The notes under the pieces: model-generated
Database searches by the model: none
Told to the model about the DNA's origin: nothing
The model's input: only the letters and a program-made list of their open reading frames with translations
Assembly: GCA_942492715.1 (NCBI GenBank)
Contig: CALOFW010000002.1
Location: forward strand, 124,001 to 188,000
Direction of reading: 5' to 3'
DNA length: 64,000 bases
DNA from: Sva-07 sp942492715
GTDB taxonomy: Bacteria > Actinomycetota > Acidimicrobiia > Acidimicrobiales > Ilumatobacteraceae
Translations under genes and position numbers: made by a program
Shown: positions 50,665-58,694 of the stretch, piece by piece
Position numbering within the stretch: the stretch's first letter is position 1
How the letters are laid out: every line of letters begins with the position of its first letter

Positions 50665-51783
50665 ATGACACAACTGATCGACGTTCCCGCCGGACTCAAC
50701 GGCGTGGTCGCCGCCGACACCGCAATCGGCGCGGTCGACGGCGATCGCGGCTTCTTCCACTACGGCCCCCACGATGCCACGGCCCTCGCTCGCAGGCGTT
50801 CGTTCGAGGAGGTCTGGTTCCTCGTGCGGGAGGGTCGCCTGCCTGACGCCGGCGAAACCATCGAGTTCCGACGGGCGCTGGCGGAGCTCCGGGAGATCCC
50901 CGCCGATCTGCTCCCCGTGATCGACGTGGTGGCCCGACAGAACGCTCCAATGCTGGCGAAGCTCCGCGCAGTGCTGTCGGTCGCCGACCTTGGCCTGTCG
51001 CCGATGATCGACGTGGACGACGCCGAACGGCGACACCAGACGCTGCGTCTCGCGGCGGTCGTGCCGATGATCGTCGCCGCCCTGCATCGGCGGGGTGCCG
51101 GGCTCGACGTGATCGAGCCGGACCCATCCCTGGGGCATGCGGCCGCCTACCTCCAGGCAACGATCGGTGAAGCGCCGACGCCGGTCGCGGCCCGGGCGGT
51201 GGAGCAGTACATGATCCTGACGATCGACCACGGCTTCAATGCATCGACGTTCACGGCGCGGGTGGTCGCATCGACCGGCGCCGACGCCGCTGATGCCGTG
51301 TGTGCCGCGCTCGGCGCGCTCGCCGGACCGCTCCACGGCGGGGCGCCGAGCCGTGCGCTCGATGCGCTCGACGAGATCGGGTCGGTCGACCGAGCGGCCG
51401 CCTGGGTGCGGGGCGAGGTTGCGGCCGGCCGCCGGATCATGGGATTCGGCCATGCCGTCTACCGGGCGCCCGATCCGCGTTCCGCACTGCTGCGCGAGGT
51501 GGCCGAACGGCTCGGGGGCGACTTGGTGGAGTTCGCCATCGCGGTCGAAGCGGAGATCCTGGTGACGCTTGCCGAGTTCAAGCCGGGACGTCCGCTGCCG
51601 AGCAACGTCGAGTTCTACGCCGGCGTCGTCATGGAGACCGCCGGGCTTCCCCGCTCGATGTTCACCCCCACCTTCGCCGTCAGCCGAACCGTTGGCTGGT
51701 GTGCGCACATCGTCGAGCAGGCCGCCGCCGCCAAGCTGATCCGCCCGTCGTCCCGCTACGTCGGCCCACCGGTCACCCCCTGA
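50665..51783 (+). CDS. Citrate synthase/methylcitrate synthase family protein
   Basis: The 372-residue product has the family motifs ILTIDHGFNASTFTARVVAS (active-site His and Asn region), GPLHGGAPSRAL and RIMGFGHAVYRAPDPRS (substrate-binding His and Arg), plus GWCAHIVEQ near the C-terminus. It would condense acetyl- or propionyl-CoA with oxaloacetate. It looks like the 'citrate synthase 2' partner of the divergent HTH-citrate synthase. The ATG at 50665 is chosen since it starts the conserved region; the promoter overlaps the GTTGAT repeats. Confidence 0.9.
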   Translation: MTQLIDVPAGLNGVVAADTAIGAVDGDRGFFHYGPHDATALARRRSFEEVWFLVREGRLPDAGETIEFRRALAELREIPADLLPVIDVVARQNAPMLAKLRAVLSVADLGLSPMIDVDDAERRHQTLRLAAVVPMIVAALHRRGAGLDVIEPDPSLGHAAAYLQATIGEAPTPVAARAVEQYMILTIDHGFNASTFTARVVASTGADAADAVCAALGALAGPLHGGAPSRALDALDEIGSVDRAAAWVRGEVAAGRRIMGFGHAVYRAPDPRSALLREVAERLGGDLVEFAIAVEAEILVTLAEFKPGRPLPSNVEFYAGVVMETAGLPRSMFTPTFAVSRTVGWCAHIVEQAAAAKLIRPSSRYVGPPVTP

Positions 51784-51882
51784 CCCGCCCCGCCACTTTC
51801 ACCACCCGAGAAATGCCTCGATCTGCGCGCCGAACGCGACGATCGAAGCAGATATCGGATCTGGCGGGCTGGGTGGTGCGGG

Positions 51883-51888
51883 TAGCGT
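51883..51888 (+). promoter_or_regulatory. -10-like TAGCGT, probable leaderless start of gatC
   Basis: TAGCGT ends 8 nt before the GTG at 51897. Confidence 0.45.
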
Positions 51889-51896
51889 TGACGGTC

Positions 51897-52199
51897 GTGT
51901 CCGACCGCATCACCCCCGAGGCCGTCGCGAAGGTGGCGAAGCTCGCGCGGCTGTCGCTGAGCGACGACGAACTCCAGCAAGCGACCCACCAGTTGAGCGA
52001 CATGCTCGACCACTTCGCCGACATCGATGCGCTCGACCTCGACGGGGTCGAGCCGATGACGCATCCGACCCCGATCGCGAACGTGATGCGTGAAGACATC
52101 GAGCAGGACTGCCTCGACCGTGACGAGGTGCTCGCAGGGGCGCCTGCGGCCGAGGACGGCCGTTTCCGAGTACCGCCGATCGTCGGGCTGGACGACTGA
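51897..52199 (+). CDS. gatC: Asp-tRNA(Asn)/Glu-tRNA(Gln) amidotransferase subunit GatC
   Basis: The 100-residue product matches GatC: ITPEAVAKVAKLARLSLSDDEL, MLDHFADIDALDLDGVEPMTHP and a C-terminal APAAEDGRFRVPPI block. GatC holds GatA and GatB together in the complex that amidates misacylated Glu-tRNA(Gln) and Asp-tRNA(Asn). It starts at the GTG at 51897 after a TAGCGT hexamer. The gatA ATG overlaps its stop by one base. Confidence 0.95.
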   Translation: MSDRITPEAVAKVAKLARLSLSDDELQQATHQLSDMLDHFADIDALDLDGVEPMTHPTPIANVMREDIEQDCLDRDEVLAGAPAAEDGRFRVPPIVGLDD

Positions 52200-53650
52200 T
52201 GGCCGACCTCACCGGAACCCCGGAGGTGCCGTCCACGGCGATCGACATCGCCTGGAACGTCCGCAACAACGTCGAGTCGGCCGCGACCGTCGTCGAGCGT
52301 CACCTCGCCGAGATCGATCGCCGGGAGGGCGACATCCACGCGTTCAACCTCGTCCTCGCCGACGAGGCCCGCGCCCGAGCGATCGAGATCGACGACGCGG
52401 TCGCCGTCGGGCGCGACCCCGGTCCGCTCGCCGGCGTCCCGATCGCCTTGAAGGACAACATGTGCACGCGGGGGATCCCCACCACGTGCTCATCGAGGAT
52501 TCTCGACGGCTGGAAGCCGCCCTACGACGCCACGATCGTCACGAAGCTCCACGATGCCGGCGCGATCGTGATCGGGAAGACCAACCTCGACGAGTTCGCC
52601 ATGGGTTCGAGCACCGAGAACTCGGCGTTCGGAGCCACCCGTAACCCGCACGACATCACCCGGGTGCCCGGTGGATCGAGCGGTGGTTCGGCTGCCGCCG
52701 TCGCGGCGGGCTTCGCCGCCGTGAGCCTCGGCTCCGACACCGGAGGGTCGATTCGTCAGCCCGCCGCCCTGTGCGGCGTCGTCGGGGTGAAGCCGACCTA
52801 CGGGGCGGTGAGCCGTTACGGCCTGGTGGCCTTCGCGTCGAGCCTCGACCAGATCGGGCCGTTCGCCACGACGGTGGCCGACGCATCGCTGTTGCTCGAG
52901 TCGATCTCCGGCCACGATCCGATGGACTCGACGTCGATCCGTCAGCCTCCCCTCGAGATCAGCCGCCAGCTCGACTTCGGTGTCGTGGGCCTCCGGGTCG
53001 GGCGGATCACCGATCTGCCCGAGGGCGCGAGCCCCGACGTGGTGGCACGGTTGGATCAGGCGTTCGACGAGCTGCGTGCCGCTGGTGCCGAGATCGTCGA
53101 CGTCGAGGTGCCGGCGTTCGGGTACGGCCTCACCGCCTACTACCTGATTGCCCCCGCCGAGGCGTCGAGCAACCTCGCCCGATACGACGGGGTCCGCTTC
53201 GGCCACCGGGTCGACGCACCCGACACCAATGCGATGTACATGGCCACTCGAACCGAGGGGTTCGGCGCGGAGGTGAAACGGCGCATCATGCTGGGCACCT
53301 ATGCGCTGTCCGCCGGGTACTACGACGCGTACTACGGCCGGGCGCTCAAGGTGCGCCGTCGCATCGCCGCCGACTTCGCCGCCGCCTACGAGCGCGCCGA
53401 CGTGCTGCTGACCCCGGCGTCTCCCACGGTGGCGTTCCATCTCGGCGACAAGACGGCCGACCCGATGTCGATGTACCTGTGCGACACGTACACGATCCCG
53501 TCGAACCTCACGGGTGATCCGGGCATGAGCGTGCCGTTCGGCACCGGCGACGACGGGTTGCCCGTCGGCATCCAGGTGCTCGCCCCGGCGCTCCAGGAGG
53601 CCACGATGTTCCGGACGGCCGCCGAACTCGAACGGAGGGCACCGCGATGA
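52199..53650 (+). CDS. gatA: Amidotransferase subunit A (amidase signature)
   Basis: The 483-residue amidase has the Ser-cisSer-Lys triad: Lys in ALKDNMCTRG, and the serines in VPGGSSGGSAAAVAAG and SLGSDTGGSIRQPA. It releases ammonia from glutamine for transfer to the tRNA-bound amino acid. TGATG overlap with gatC and ATGA overlap with gatB show a tight gatCAB operon. Confidence 0.97.
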   Translation: MADLTGTPEVPSTAIDIAWNVRNNVESAATVVERHLAEIDRREGDIHAFNLVLADEARARAIEIDDAVAVGRDPGPLAGVPIALKDNMCTRGIPTTCSSRILDGWKPPYDATIVTKLHDAGAIVIGKTNLDEFAMGSSTENSAFGATRNPHDITRVPGGSSGGSAAAVAAGFAAVSLGSDTGGSIRQPAALCGVVGVKPTYGAVSRYGLVAFASSLDQIGPFATTVADASLLLESISGHDPMDSTSIRQPPLEISRQLDFGVVGLRVGRITDLPEGASPDVVARLDQAFDELRAAGAEIVDVEVPAFGYGLTAYYLIAPAEASSNLARYDGVRFGHRVDAPDTNAMYMATRTEGFGAEVKRRIMLGTYALSAGYYDAYYGRALKVRRRIAADFAAAYERADVLLTPASPTVAFHLGDKTADPMSMYLCDTYTIPSNLTGDPGMSVPFGTGDDGLPVGIQVLAPALQEATMFRTAAELERRAPR

Positions 53651-55137
53651 GCGACGCCGCAACGAGCACCGCCGCGACGACGACGGCGGCGACCGACGCG
53701 TTCTGGAGCTTCGACGGCTGGGAGATGGTCGTGGGCCTCGAGGTCCATGTCGAACTCGCCACCCGAACCAAGCTGTTCTCGGGCTCGCCCAACCGCTTCG
53801 GTGACGAACCCAACACCCACATCGACCCGGTCACGCTGGGGCTCCCGGGTGCCCTCCCGGTGCTCAACCGCCAGGCGGTCGAACTCGCGATGCGGCTCGG
53901 TCTGGCCCTCAACTGCACCGTGCAGCGCTCGACCTTCGCCCGCAAGAACTACTTCTATCCGGACATGCCCAAGGCGTACCAGATCAGCCAGTACGACGAA
54001 CCGATCTGCATCGACGGCTGGCTCGACCTTCCCGACGGCGTCCGGGTCGGCATCGAACGGGCGCACCTCGAGGAGGACACCGGCAAGTCGACGCACGTCG
54101 GGGGCACCGGTGGTCGCATCCACGGCAGCGACCACTCGCTCATCGACTTCAACCGTGCCGGCGTGCCGCTCGTGGAGATCGTCAGCCGCCCCGACATCCG
54201 CAGCCCCGAGCAGGCGAAGGCGTACGTGAGCGAACTCCGAGCGATCCTCGTGGCCGTCGGTGCATCCGACGCCAAGATGGAGGAGGGCTCGATGCGCGTC
54301 GACGCCAACGTCAGCGTCCGGCGTCCGGGCGCCGAGTTCGGGACGCGGTGCGAGATCAAGAACGTCAACTCGGTCCGATCCGTCGGCCGCGCGATCGAGT
54401 ACGAGGCGCAGCGCCAGATCGGCATGTTGGAAGCGGGCGAGCCGATCCGCCAGGAGACCCGCCACTGGGACGAGACCGACGGCCGCACGCACACACTCCG
54501 CTCGAAGGAGGACGCCGACGACTACCGCTACTTCCAGGAGCCCGACCTCGTGGTGGTCGATCCCGACCCCGAGTGGATCGAACGCGTCCGGTCGTCGTTG
54601 CCGGTGCTGCCGGCAGCTCGACGTCTCCGCCTCGCCGAGGCCACCGGCCAGTCGCCCGATGCCGAGGCCGTGCTCGTCGTCACCGATCGCGACCAGGACG
54701 TGTACGTGTTGACCGTCGCCGAAGCAGGTGGTGATGCCGGACGAGCCCTCGTCCACGTCAAGGAGGCGTTCGCCGATCAAGGCGAGCGTCCCGCGGTTCC
54801 CGCCACCGATCTCGCCGCCCTCACGCAGATGGAGGTCGCCGGCGAACTGACGGCGACCCAGGCGAAGCAGGTCCTCGCCGAGATCGTCGACAACGGTGGT
54901 GGTGACCCCAGAGCGATCGCGGCAGCGAAGGGCTTCGAGGCGATGGACAGCTCCGAACTGGAGTCGATGGTCGACGACGCCATCGCCGCGCAGCCCGACG
55001 CGTGGGCGAAGTTCTGCGCCGGCGAGGGCAAGGCGATGGGCGCGCTGGTCGGTGCGGTCATGAAGGCATCGAGGGGTCAGGCCGACGGCAAGGCGGTCAC
55101 CGCCCTTCTCGAACGGCGACGAGCTGGGCCCGCCTGA
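53647..55137 (+). CDS. gatB: Amidotransferase subunit B
   Basis: The 496-residue product has the GatB pattern: MVVGLEVHVELATRTKLFSG, VTLGLPGALPVLN, YFYPDMPKAYQISQYDEPI, EEDTGKSTHVG and the DYRYFQEPDL block, then the helical and YqeY-like C-terminus that grips tRNA. It activates and amidates the misacylated amino acid. The ATG overlaps the gatA stop by four bases. Confidence 0.97.
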   Translation: MSDAATSTAATTTAATDAFWSFDGWEMVVGLEVHVELATRTKLFSGSPNRFGDEPNTHIDPVTLGLPGALPVLNRQAVELAMRLGLALNCTVQRSTFARKNYFYPDMPKAYQISQYDEPICIDGWLDLPDGVRVGIERAHLEEDTGKSTHVGGTGGRIHGSDHSLIDFNRAGVPLVEIVSRPDIRSPEQAKAYVSELRAILVAVGASDAKMEEGSMRVDANVSVRRPGAEFGTRCEIKNVNSVRSVGRAIEYEAQRQIGMLEAGEPIRQETRHWDETDGRTHTLRSKEDADDYRYFQEPDLVVVDPDPEWIERVRSSLPVLPAARRLRLAEATGQSPDAEAVLVVTDRDQDVYVLTVAEAGGDAGRALVHVKEAFADQGERPAVPATDLAALTQMEVAGELTATQAKQVLAEIVDNGGGDPRAIAAAKGFEAMDSSELESMVDDAIAAQPDAWAKFCAGEGKAMGALVGAVMKASRGQADGKAVTALLERRRAGPA

Positions 55138-55178
55138 CAGACGAAGAGTCAATACCGGCCAGACAGGGCGTGGCATCC

Positions 55179-55434
55179 ATGCGTGCCAGAATTCGATCCG
55201 TGGCTCGGGGATTCGATCCCGAAGGACGCGTTGCCGTCGTCACCGGCGGTGCGAGTGGGACGAGTGCCTGGCGGTCAACCTCACGGCGGTCTGGGATGGT
55301 TCGATGGCCGCGGTCGAGCAGATGCAGTGGGGAAGCATCATCAACATCTCGTCGCTGTCGTCGTTCGGTCCGATGCAGCCCGCTGGGTCACCGGGCAGAC
55401 GCTGGTCCTCTCGGGCGGCATGTCGGTCTTCTGA
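55179..55434 (+). pseudogene. Short-chain dehydrogenase remnant split over three frames
   Basis: This stretch, otherwise without a gene, holds pieces of one SDR in order but in different frames. From 55179 the frame encodes GRVAVVTGGASG, the N-terminal cofactor loop. From 55262 a second frame encodes LAVNLTAVW, then GSIINISSLSSFG, the central strand with the catalytic Ser area. Near 55380-55434 a third frame encodes WVTGQTLVLSGGMSVF and a stop, the usual SDR C-terminus. About 250 bp remain of a gene normally near 750 bp, so large internal deletions as well as frameshifts have occurred. Confidence 0.85.
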
Positions 55435-55471
55435 CTCGTCCGCTCGTCGGCACCGTTGCGACACTCGGCCG

Positions 55472-56716
55472 ATGGACTTCGAGATTCCCGCCGACATCCA
55501 GGACACGCTCGATCAACTCGATGCGTTCATCGATGCCGAGATCAAGCCACTCGAACAGCAGGACGACAACATCCGCTTCTTCGATCACCGCCGCGAATGG
55601 GCGCGGACCGACTTCGACAACGACGGCGTCCCGCGGGCGGACTGGGAGGAGCTGCTCCGCGAGATGCGTCGACGCGCCGACGCTGCCGGCTGGCTCCGCC
55701 TGGCGCTGCCCGCGGAGTTCGGCGGGCAGGGCGCCAGCAACCTGACGATGGCGGTCATCCGCGAGCACCTGGCCCACAAGGGCCTCGGGTTGCACAACGA
55801 CCTGCAGAACGAGTCGTCGATCGTCGGGAACTTCCCGACGGTGCTGATGATGCGCGACTTCGGCACCGAGCAGCAGAAGGCCGACTGGATGCCCGGGTTC
55901 CTCGACGGCACCCGCCGCCTCGCGTTCGGCCTCACCGAGCCGAACCACGGCAGCGACGCCACGTACATGGAGACCACCGCCGTCCGTGACGGCGACGAAT
56001 GGGTGATCAACGGCATGAAGCGGTGGAACTCGGGTCTCCACCACGCCACCCACGACATCATCTTCGCCCGGACGTCCGGCGAGCCAGGGAGCCCCAAGGG
56101 GATCAGCGCCTTTCTCGTGCCGACCGATGCGCCCGGCTTCCAGGTCGACTTCTTCTGGTGGACGTTCAACATGCCGACCGACCACGCCGAAGTGAGCCTC
56201 ACCGACGTGCGGGTCGGGGCCGACGCGCTGTTCGGCGAGGTCGACCGCGGGCTCGAACTCGCCCAGCACTTCGTGCACGAGAACAGGATCCGCCAGGCAG
56301 CGTCGTCGCTCGGTGCGGCGCAGTACTGCATCGACGAGGCGGTGGCCTACGCCAACAGCCGCACCACCTGGGGCAAGAAGCTGTCGGTCAACCAGGGAAT
56401 CCAGTTCCCGTTGGTCGAGCTGCACACCGAGGCGGCGATGCTGCGTCAGCTGGTGCGCTACACGGCCACGATGCTCGATGCGAAGCACCACATGGAGGTC
56501 ACGCACCTGGTGGCGATGTGCAACTACCGCGCCAACCGCTTGGCGTGTGACGCGGCGGACCGTGCGATGCAGACCTGTGGTGGCGTCGGGTACTCCCGTC
56601 ACATGCCCTTCGAGCACATCTACCGCCACCACCGGCGCTACCGCATCACCGAGGGTTCCGAGGAGATCCAGATGCGCAAGGTCGGCCAGCACCTCTTCGG
56701 CTTTGCTCGGAAATGA
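55472..56716 (+). CDS. Acyl-CoA dehydrogenase
   Basis: The 414-residue flavoprotein has the family blocks LALPAEFGGQGAS, FGLTEPNHGSDATYMET, SLTDVRVGADALFGE, AYANSRTTWGKKLSVNQGIQ, MQTCGGVGYSRHMP and RYRITEGSEEIQMRKVG. It would introduce a 2,3-double bond into an acyl-CoA with FAD and pass electrons to electron-transfer flavoprotein. The ATG at 55472 begins the conserved region. The preceding SDR remnant may once have worked in the same pathway. Its stop lies inside the palindrome shared with the convergent antiporter gene. Confidence 0.92.
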   Translation: MDFEIPADIQDTLDQLDAFIDAEIKPLEQQDDNIRFFDHRREWARTDFDNDGVPRADWEELLREMRRRADAAGWLRLALPAEFGGQGASNLTMAVIREHLAHKGLGLHNDLQNESSIVGNFPTVLMMRDFGTEQQKADWMPGFLDGTRRLAFGLTEPNHGSDATYMETTAVRDGDEWVINGMKRWNSGLHHATHDIIFARTSGEPGSPKGISAFLVPTDAPGFQVDFFWWTFNMPTDHAEVSLTDVRVGADALFGEVDRGLELAQHFVHENRIRQAASSLGAAQYCIDEAVAYANSRTTWGKKLSVNQGIQFPLVELHTEAAMLRQLVRYTATMLDAKHHMEVTHLVAMCNYRANRLACDAADRAMQTCGGVGYSRHMPFEHIYRHHRRYRITEGSEEIQMRKVGQHLFGFARK

Positions 56717-56744
56717 GACGCGGGGTCTGACCCCGCGTCTCATT
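56712..56744. repeat. Intergenic palindrome, GGGGTC family, copy 6 (perfect)
   Basis: AATGAGACGCGGGGTC (56712-56727) and its exact complement (56729-56744) flank a single T. The stop codons of both convergent genes lie inside the arms. Confidence 0.92.
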
Positions 56745-58599
56745 CTCGGAGGAGGCCGGTGGGGTTGGTGTCCTCGTGCGCGGCGAGGTCGTCGTCGAGC
56801 TGCTGCAGCAGAGACGGCGCCGCGAGTCCGAGCACATCACCCTCGGTGGGCAGCGGATCGTTGCGGCACAGGAAGGCCATCCGTCCGTCGGCCACCCGCA
56901 CCATCGGGATGAACAGCTCGTCGTCGACGGCCGACACGATCAGGTCGCCGCTGCGAGCTCCCCGCACCTTCCACCCCTGGCGTGACCGGTCGTCGAGCGT
57001 CGAGTAGCTGATTCCGTCGATGCCGATCAGCCGGCCGAGGTGTTCCTCGGGCACCGAGGAGTCGCCCGGCCGCCGTTTCGACGGCACCAACTGGAACACC
57101 TCCCGACGTCCGAAGATCCGAGCGAACCGTGCGGTGGCGAGCGAGTTGACCTCGTCGTTCGACGTGAATGCGAGCAGCCGACCGATGCCGCGAAGGTCGA
57201 GGTCGTGGCTCGCTTCCTCGGCGAGCACGCTCATCCGCCGTGCTGTCAACCCGGCTGCGATCGCCCGCGTGACGTTGTACGGATCGGTGTCGACGAGCAG
57301 CGCCTTGATGTCACGCTCCTGCAGCTCCTTCCCGAGCCCGCGGCCGACCGCATGGGCTCCCGCGATCAGCACGCCGTTGGCCTGGGCCTCTGCGAGCCCC
57401 AGCCATCGCGCTGCCGGGCCGGCGAGGAATCCGTACACCACGATCGTTCCGATGATCACGAGGAACACGATCGGCACGATCTTCGTGGCGTCGGGGACGT
57501 TCTCCTCCTCGAGCCGGATCGCGAAGATCGCCGAGACCGCGGCTGCGACGATGCCCCTGGGCGCCATCGTCATGAGGAACACCCGTTCGCGCCAGCTGAG
57601 CGACGTCCGCACGGACGACACCAGCACCGACAGCGGACGCGCGACCAGCACGAGCACCGCGAGGAACGCGAGTGACGGGACGAGCACGTCTTGGAGTGCG
57701 TCCGCCTCGATCCGCGCGGCCAGGAGGATGAACAACACCGAGATCAACAGCGTCCTCAGACTCTCGTTGAACTCGAGGACCTGACGGATCGTCGAACTCT
57801 CCCGTCTGGCGAGGTACATCCCGAGCACGGTCACCGCCAGCAGGCCGGCCTCCTCCTGCACTTCGTTGGCGGCGACGAAGGATCCCACGACGAACGCGAA
57901 CGTCACCGGGATCGTCAGCTGGTCCGGGATGAGGAACCGGCGCAGCGCGGTGTCGAGCACGAAGGCTGCGGCGAGCCCGAAGCCGGCGCCCGCGACGATT
58001 GTGAGCGCGAGCACGCCGATCAGCTTCGACACCGCTTCGTCGGGTGCGTCGGTGACGACGATCTCGAAGGCCAGGAGGGCACCGGTCGCGCCGATCGGGT
58101 CGATCAGGACGCCTTCCGCCCGCAGGATCGGCCCGGTCGTCCCGGTCGGACGCACGAACCGGAGCAGTGGTCCGATCACCGTCGGGCCGGTGACCACGAG
58201 CACGGCACCGAGCACGAGGGAGGCCTGGTTCGAAATCCCGAAGATCTCGCGAGCGCTGAACCACGCGACGAGGAACGTGGCGACCGCGCCGACGCTGATC
58301 AGCCGGCGCACCACGATCCCGGTCGAGCGCAACTCGCGGGGCGGGAGGTCGAGCCCACCCTCGAAGAGGATGACGGCGACCGCCAGCGACACGAGGGGGA
58401 ACAGTGTGCCGCCCAGCAGCTCGTCGGGGTCGACGACCCCGGTCACGGGACCGAGGATGAGCCCGGCGACCAGCAGGGCGATGATCGACGGGATCTGCGT
58501 CCGCCACGCCAACCACTGGGCAAGCATGCCCGCGCCCAGGATCAGCGCCAGTGTGGGCCCGATCGCGGACTCGCCAGCGGCCAGCAAGGTGGCGATCAC
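56740..58599 (-). CDS. CPA1/NhaP-type cation:proton antiporter with RCK domains
   Basis: The 619-residue protein has about 12 membrane segments (about 10-395) with LLVAGLILGPVTG, GVLIDPIGATGALL and TMAPRGIVAAAVSAIFA. A cytoplasmic TrkA-N-type region (about 400-500) has GVLIAGAHAVGRGLG and LLVDTD, and a TrkA-C-like region (about 535-590) has GLVSA-type loops and MVRVADGRM. It would exchange sodium or potassium for protons under nucleotide control. The start is the GTG at 58599. Confidence 0.9.
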   Translation of the reverse strand: MIATLLAAGESAIGPTLALILGAGMLAQWLAWRTQIPSIIALLVAGLILGPVTGVVDPDELLGGTLFPLVSLAVAVILFEGGLDLPPRELRSTGIVVRRLISVGAVATFLVAWFSAREIFGISNQASLVLGAVLVVTGPTVIGPLLRFVRPTGTTGPILRAEGVLIDPIGATGALLAFEIVVTDAPDEAVSKLIGVLALTIVAGAGFGLAAAFVLDTALRRFLIPDQLTIPVTFAFVVGSFVAANEVQEEAGLLAVTVLGMYLARRESSTIRQVLEFNESLRTLLISVLFILLAARIEADALQDVLVPSLAFLAVLVLVARPLSVLVSSVRTSLSWRERVFLMTMAPRGIVAAAVSAIFAIRLEEENVPDATKIVPIVFLVIIGTIVVYGFLAGPAARWLGLAEAQANGVLIAGAHAVGRGLGKELQERDIKALLVDTDPYNVTRAIAAGLTARRMSVLAEEASHDLDLRGIGRLLAFTSNDEVNSLATARFARIFGRREVFQLVPSKRRPGDSSVPEEHLGRLIGIDGISYSTLDDRSRQGWKVRGARSGDLIVSAVDDELFIPMVRVADGRMAFLCRNDPLPTEGDVLGLAAPSLLQQLDDDLAAHEDTNPTGLLRE

Positions 58600-58680
58600 G
58601 GTCGGCCGGTCGAGTGGTCGGCGGTGGCCATCCGGGGCGATGGTAGTGCGCCCGGCCCAGCGTGCCAGTCCACGGACCGG

Positions 58681-58686
58681 TACCGT
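58681..58686 (+). promoter_or_regulatory. -10-like TACCGT, possible leaderless start
   Basis: TACCGT ends 8 nt before the ATG at 58695. Confidence 0.45.
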
Positions 58687-58694
58687 CGTCGCTC

